From the NCBI RefSeq assembly GCF_005239225.2, contig NC_133288.1:20714169-20778168 (forward strand): DNA of 64,000 nucleotides, in the 5' to 3' direction. The translations under genes were made by a program, and so were the position numbers. The stretch is from Populus alba (taxonomy: Eukaryota; Streptophyta; Magnoliopsida; Malpighiales; Salicaceae). Shown here piece after piece: positions 60,543 through 64,000 of this stretch (position 1 is the stretch's first letter; the number at the start of each line of letters is the position of its first letter). Under the pieces are notes generated by a model that ran no database searches, was not told where the DNA came from, and saw nothing but the letters and a program-made list of their open reading frames with translations.

Positions 60543-63500
60543 ATGATGTTCAGTGGACAAAATTTTAATGCTCTGAGCATATTTAAGTGGAAATGGCGTG
60601 GTGAATCATCTTTGTCAAACCGCTTGCTTGACGATGTTCCACCAGAGATTGAATTGTCTGACTATAGAAGGGTGCCAAGTCCTGGTTGCGAGAGCCCTTC
60701 AGGGCTTCTTAATGGCGAGAGCTTGAATGTGGAACCAATTGCTGATTTGGACCTGTTCTTTGAAAGATTATACAATTACTATTGCGAGAAAGGGCTTTGG
60801 TGTAGTATTATAAAGTGGATAGTTGAGCTTTTTAGCATGGGTTTCACCATCGGTTTCTCAGGATTTTTTTTATTATATGTTGATTGGAATGGTCTTCGTA
60901 ATGCTAAGTGTGGGATGGATGCAGTTGAATCTGGAATCAAGCCTTGTGATCTTGCTAAAGAAGCTCTCCATCTGCACCCATTAACCCCTCTAACGCTTTC
61001 AAAAGCTATCATTGTTGGATATTTGGGGTTATTTTCTATATACTGGATCTTCTGTTTCTTGAGGTTTTTCGCTCAATTGAGGGACATTCTTGGTATCCGG
61101 CACTTCTATTATAACAGGTGGCTGATCTAATCTGTGAAAATTTTTGTTGGAAGTTTACTTCAGTACAGATGTTTTCTTTTTTATTAACTTTTCATTGTAT
61201 TTCAATAATAGAAAAAATATTATCTTTTTGCAGTCTCCATGTCACGGACAATGAAATTCAAACCATGTCATGGGCTACAGTTCTTGAACAGGTTGTTCAG
61301 TTGCAACATTCACAACAACTGTGTGTGGTTAAGGACCTTACTGCTCATGACATCATGATGCGATTGATGCGGAAAGAGAACTACTTGATTGGAATGCTCA
61401 ACAAAGGAGTGCTTGCTTTTCCAATCTCCCTGTGGATTCCAGGTGTTGGCCCAACTGTCAGGACAGGTTCAAATGGAATGCAGCATCGCCTAATACTCAC
61501 AAAGCCCCTTGAGTGGACCTTAAATTGGTGCATATTACAGAGCATGTTTGATCGGTATGTTTAATTTCACGTGACTTCCTGTTTAAATGTTGATTATTTA
61601 GCATATTCTCATTAGAATGTACTTCTGCAGGAACTTTTGTGTTAGGAGGGATTTCATTTATAATCCTAATGCATTAAAGAAAAGACTTATGGTAGTTGGG
61701 CTTGCAATGCTTGTCCTTGCACCATTTCTTGTTATATTCATGCTGGTGTATCTCTTCCTAAGGCATGCTGAACAATTTTATAATCATCCAAGCACAGCAT
61801 CATCTCGAAGATGGTCAAATTTGTCACGGTGGATTTTTAGAGAATTCAACGAGGTACAAACTATCTCTCTCTCTCTTGACATTATGTTCGAACAAAACTT
61901 TTCATAATCAATCTGCTTGCTTCTGAAATGTTGGCAAGGATATCTGTCGAGTGCAAATTTCTGAATGTGTTCTAGTTATTTTTCAAATCTTGCGTCTTAT
62001 ATTTTTATTAAACTAGCAAAACCTCTTGATAAGATGAACATATTTTGGTGGTTTTGTAATATTGCTTCTAGTCAGAAGAGGATGTGTTTTTTTCTGATAA
62101 CACATTTTTCTCATGAGTATGAAACAGTGCTTGATTTATTTGATGGCATTGTAATGAACAGAAGCAAGATATTGTTGGGTTTTGTTAATTATTGGATGAA
62201 CGAGGGCTATGCCTGTTTAAATCTATTAATTTGTTTCTGGCATGTTAGATTGCTAGATTTATTTTGTTACAAGAAAACTTTCTTCTATTTGTCATTTTCA
62301 TGCACGAGATGAGAGTCCATTTCCATAATGTAGCTTTATTTCAATAAAAGAATGAGGGTACTAGCAATTTTTGAAATCATTTCTCAGATATGAATCCACC
62401 TCCCTGAACACTTCTATAATTAAGATGGCATGTATTTATGTTGCAGGCTGACCATTTGTTCAAGCATCGGATCAGTAGCAGTGCGATGCATGCTTCAGAT
62501 TATTTAAAGCAGTTCCCTTCACCTATTATTTCAATAATCGCAAAGTTCATCTCTTTTGTCTCTGGAGGCTTTGCTGCTATCCTGATCATCATTGCATTTC
62601 TGGAGGAATCTTTGCTAGAGGGCCATGTAATATACTCGCACTTATACTATCTTAAAAAGATACTAAATAATACAAAATTGGCAGTCATAATTGATGATAA
62701 TGTGTATGTTTCATGATAGTCTTTTAAATTCTGCAGATATTCGGGCGCAACTTGCTTTGGTATGCTGCTGTTTTTGGAACTATAACAGCTATCAGCCGGG
62801 CTGCTGTTACAGAAGAGCTCCAGGTCCTTGATCAAGAAGGGGCAATGTCTATGGTGGTCCAGCACACACATTATATGCCAAAGAAATGGCGGGGCAGAGA
62901 AAATACTGAGAGGGTCCGTATGGAGTTTGAAACCTTATTTCAGGTAATGCAGATGAAATTCATGCATTTATATGAAATGAGACCTCCCTAATGATGCAGT
63001 GTTGATCCATTTTAACTGTTTTATGGTTTTTATGCAGTATACTGGAATGATGTTACTTGAGGAGATGGCTTCTATTTTCCTCACTCCATTCTTGCTTTTA
63101 TTTGTTGTCCCAAAGGTATCCATTTCATCTCCTGATAGACTGTTTATCTAGTTATAGCTGACATATAGTTGGCTAATTTCAAGCTGGTTTGTTGTGATTT
63201 TTTGCAGCGCGTGGATGACATCTTACAGTTCATTGCAGATTTCACAGTGGATGTTGAAGGTGTTGGCCATGTTTGCAGGTGAGTCACATGTTCTTATATT
63301 AAAAATTCTGAAACCTTAAGGAATTAGATACGAAACCATATTTTAGCTTTGTTTCTTAACATTGACGGTATTCAATCCTTGACTTTATTGACCTGTCACA
63401 GTTTTAGTGCTTTTGATTTTCAAAACCATGGAAATAGCAATTATGGCTCACCCTACAATGCACCTCGCTCCCAGAGGAGTTGTCAGGGGAAGATGGAGAA

Positions 63501-64000
63501 ATCATTTTTGAGGTATGATTTTAGCATTTTAATTGTCGATTCTTTCTTCAATTTGATAAGCTTTTTGAAACCTTGTGTTACTGTCCTTGTGCTTGCTTTA
63601 CACGCACAACAAAATTCTCAGGATGAGATGCTGTTGTATTTGTTCCTTAAAGGGAACTAGTCATTCTGGGCATGTTAATCACTATTTTGTAAATTTGCCA
63701 CTGTTATGTCCTCTCTTGGAAATTGAAATAAACCCTTGTAAGCCTTGCAAGGTGCCTGCTGGTAGTTTTGTTTTAATTGTTCCCTGTGTTTGCTCCTCAT
63801 CTTGCATCGTTGTATTTTGCAGTTTTCAGAGTAGCTATGCTTCATGGGAACCCAACATTCAGGGAAAGCAGTTTCTATTAAATCTTAGAACTTTTAGGGA
63901 CCAAAATTTGCAAGGACAGGGAGCTAGACACACGCACTCTTCTCCTAGAATGTGGCGAGGGAGCCCCGGTTTCAGAGGCCCCGGTGATAGAAACATTCCT
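60543..64000 (+). CDS. ATG9: Autophagy-related protein 9, 3' end beyond window
   Basis: ATG9 is the membrane-spanning lipid scramblase of autophagy; its vesicles feed growth of the phagophore. Exons 60543-61117, 61234-61554, 61631-61853, 62447-62626, 62737-62943, 63038-63115, 63208-63278, 63402-63512 and 63823-64000 give 648 residues in frame; the family protein is about 860, so the C-terminal disordered tail lies outside. Landmarks: SGLLNGESLNVEPIADLDLF, membrane segments after KGLWCSIIKW, DIRHFYYN-like GIRHFYYN, NSLHVTDNEI, HDIMMRLMRKENYLIGMLNK, PFLVIFMLVYLFLRHAEQFY, SRRWSNLSRWIFREFNE, VSGGFAAILIIIAFLEESLL, GMMLLEEMASIFLTPFLLLF, RVDDILQFIADFTVDVEGVG. The start is the first of two adjacent ATGs; the frame upstream has no further ATG. 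The core is intact. CDT1 is the divergent neighbour, as in Arabidopsis. Confidence 0.96.

Overview
The window is plant nuclear DNA: AT-rich, intron-dense genes with canonical GT..AG junctions, long AT-rich spacers full of short non-autonomous repeats, a tRNA-derived SINE cluster and many microsatellites. Protein similarity and the repeat style suggest a woody eudicot, most likely Salicaceae (Populus or Salix); the species is inference. Exon boundaries were read by eye from splice sites and frame continuity and fit without frame breaks in every gene called intact.

Layout. 0.5-2.4 kb (+): 3' part of deoxyhypusine hydroxylase, which hydroxylates eIF5A. 6.7-7.8 kb (+): an LBD16-type LOB-domain factor. 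15.9-16.5 kb: three adjacent SINE copies of different age. 16.8-21.2 kb (-): a class 3 (diacylglycerol-lipase-like) lipase. 21.6-22.2 kb (+): a Site II/TATA/telo-box promoter followed by two paralogous box C/D snoRNAs, each with two rRNA guides. 25.3-27.6 kb (+): a small HR-like lesion-inducing membrane protein. 30.3-31.9 kb (+): an intact 2-oxoglutarate/Fe(II) oxygenase of the ACC-oxidase-homolog (E8/2A6) type, followed at 35.3-37.2 kb by decayed copies. 37.8-43.2 kb (-): an LHW-like bHLH factor with a 38-codon upstream ORF. 51.1-52.6 kb (+): a broken WAT1-related (EamA) transporter. 53.1-55.9 kb (-): CDT1 with a paired E2F-site promoter. 58.6 kb to the end (+): ATG9, cut by the window edge.

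Gene order supports the calls. ATG9, CDT1 and the LHW-like bHLH match the Arabidopsis neighbours AT2G31260, AT2G31270 and AT2G31280. DOHH, LBD16 and the lipase match AT3G58180/AT3G58190 plus AT2G42430/AT2G42450, a block that looks split between duplicated segments in Arabidopsis. These locus numbers are recalled, not searched.

The genes do not form a pathway. The most interesting non-protein signals are the dual-guide snoRNA pair and its promoter, the uORF before the bHLH gene, the inverted E2F pair at CDT1, a strong inverted repeat near 3.8 kb, and the SINE triplet. No wholly new multi-gene system is evident.
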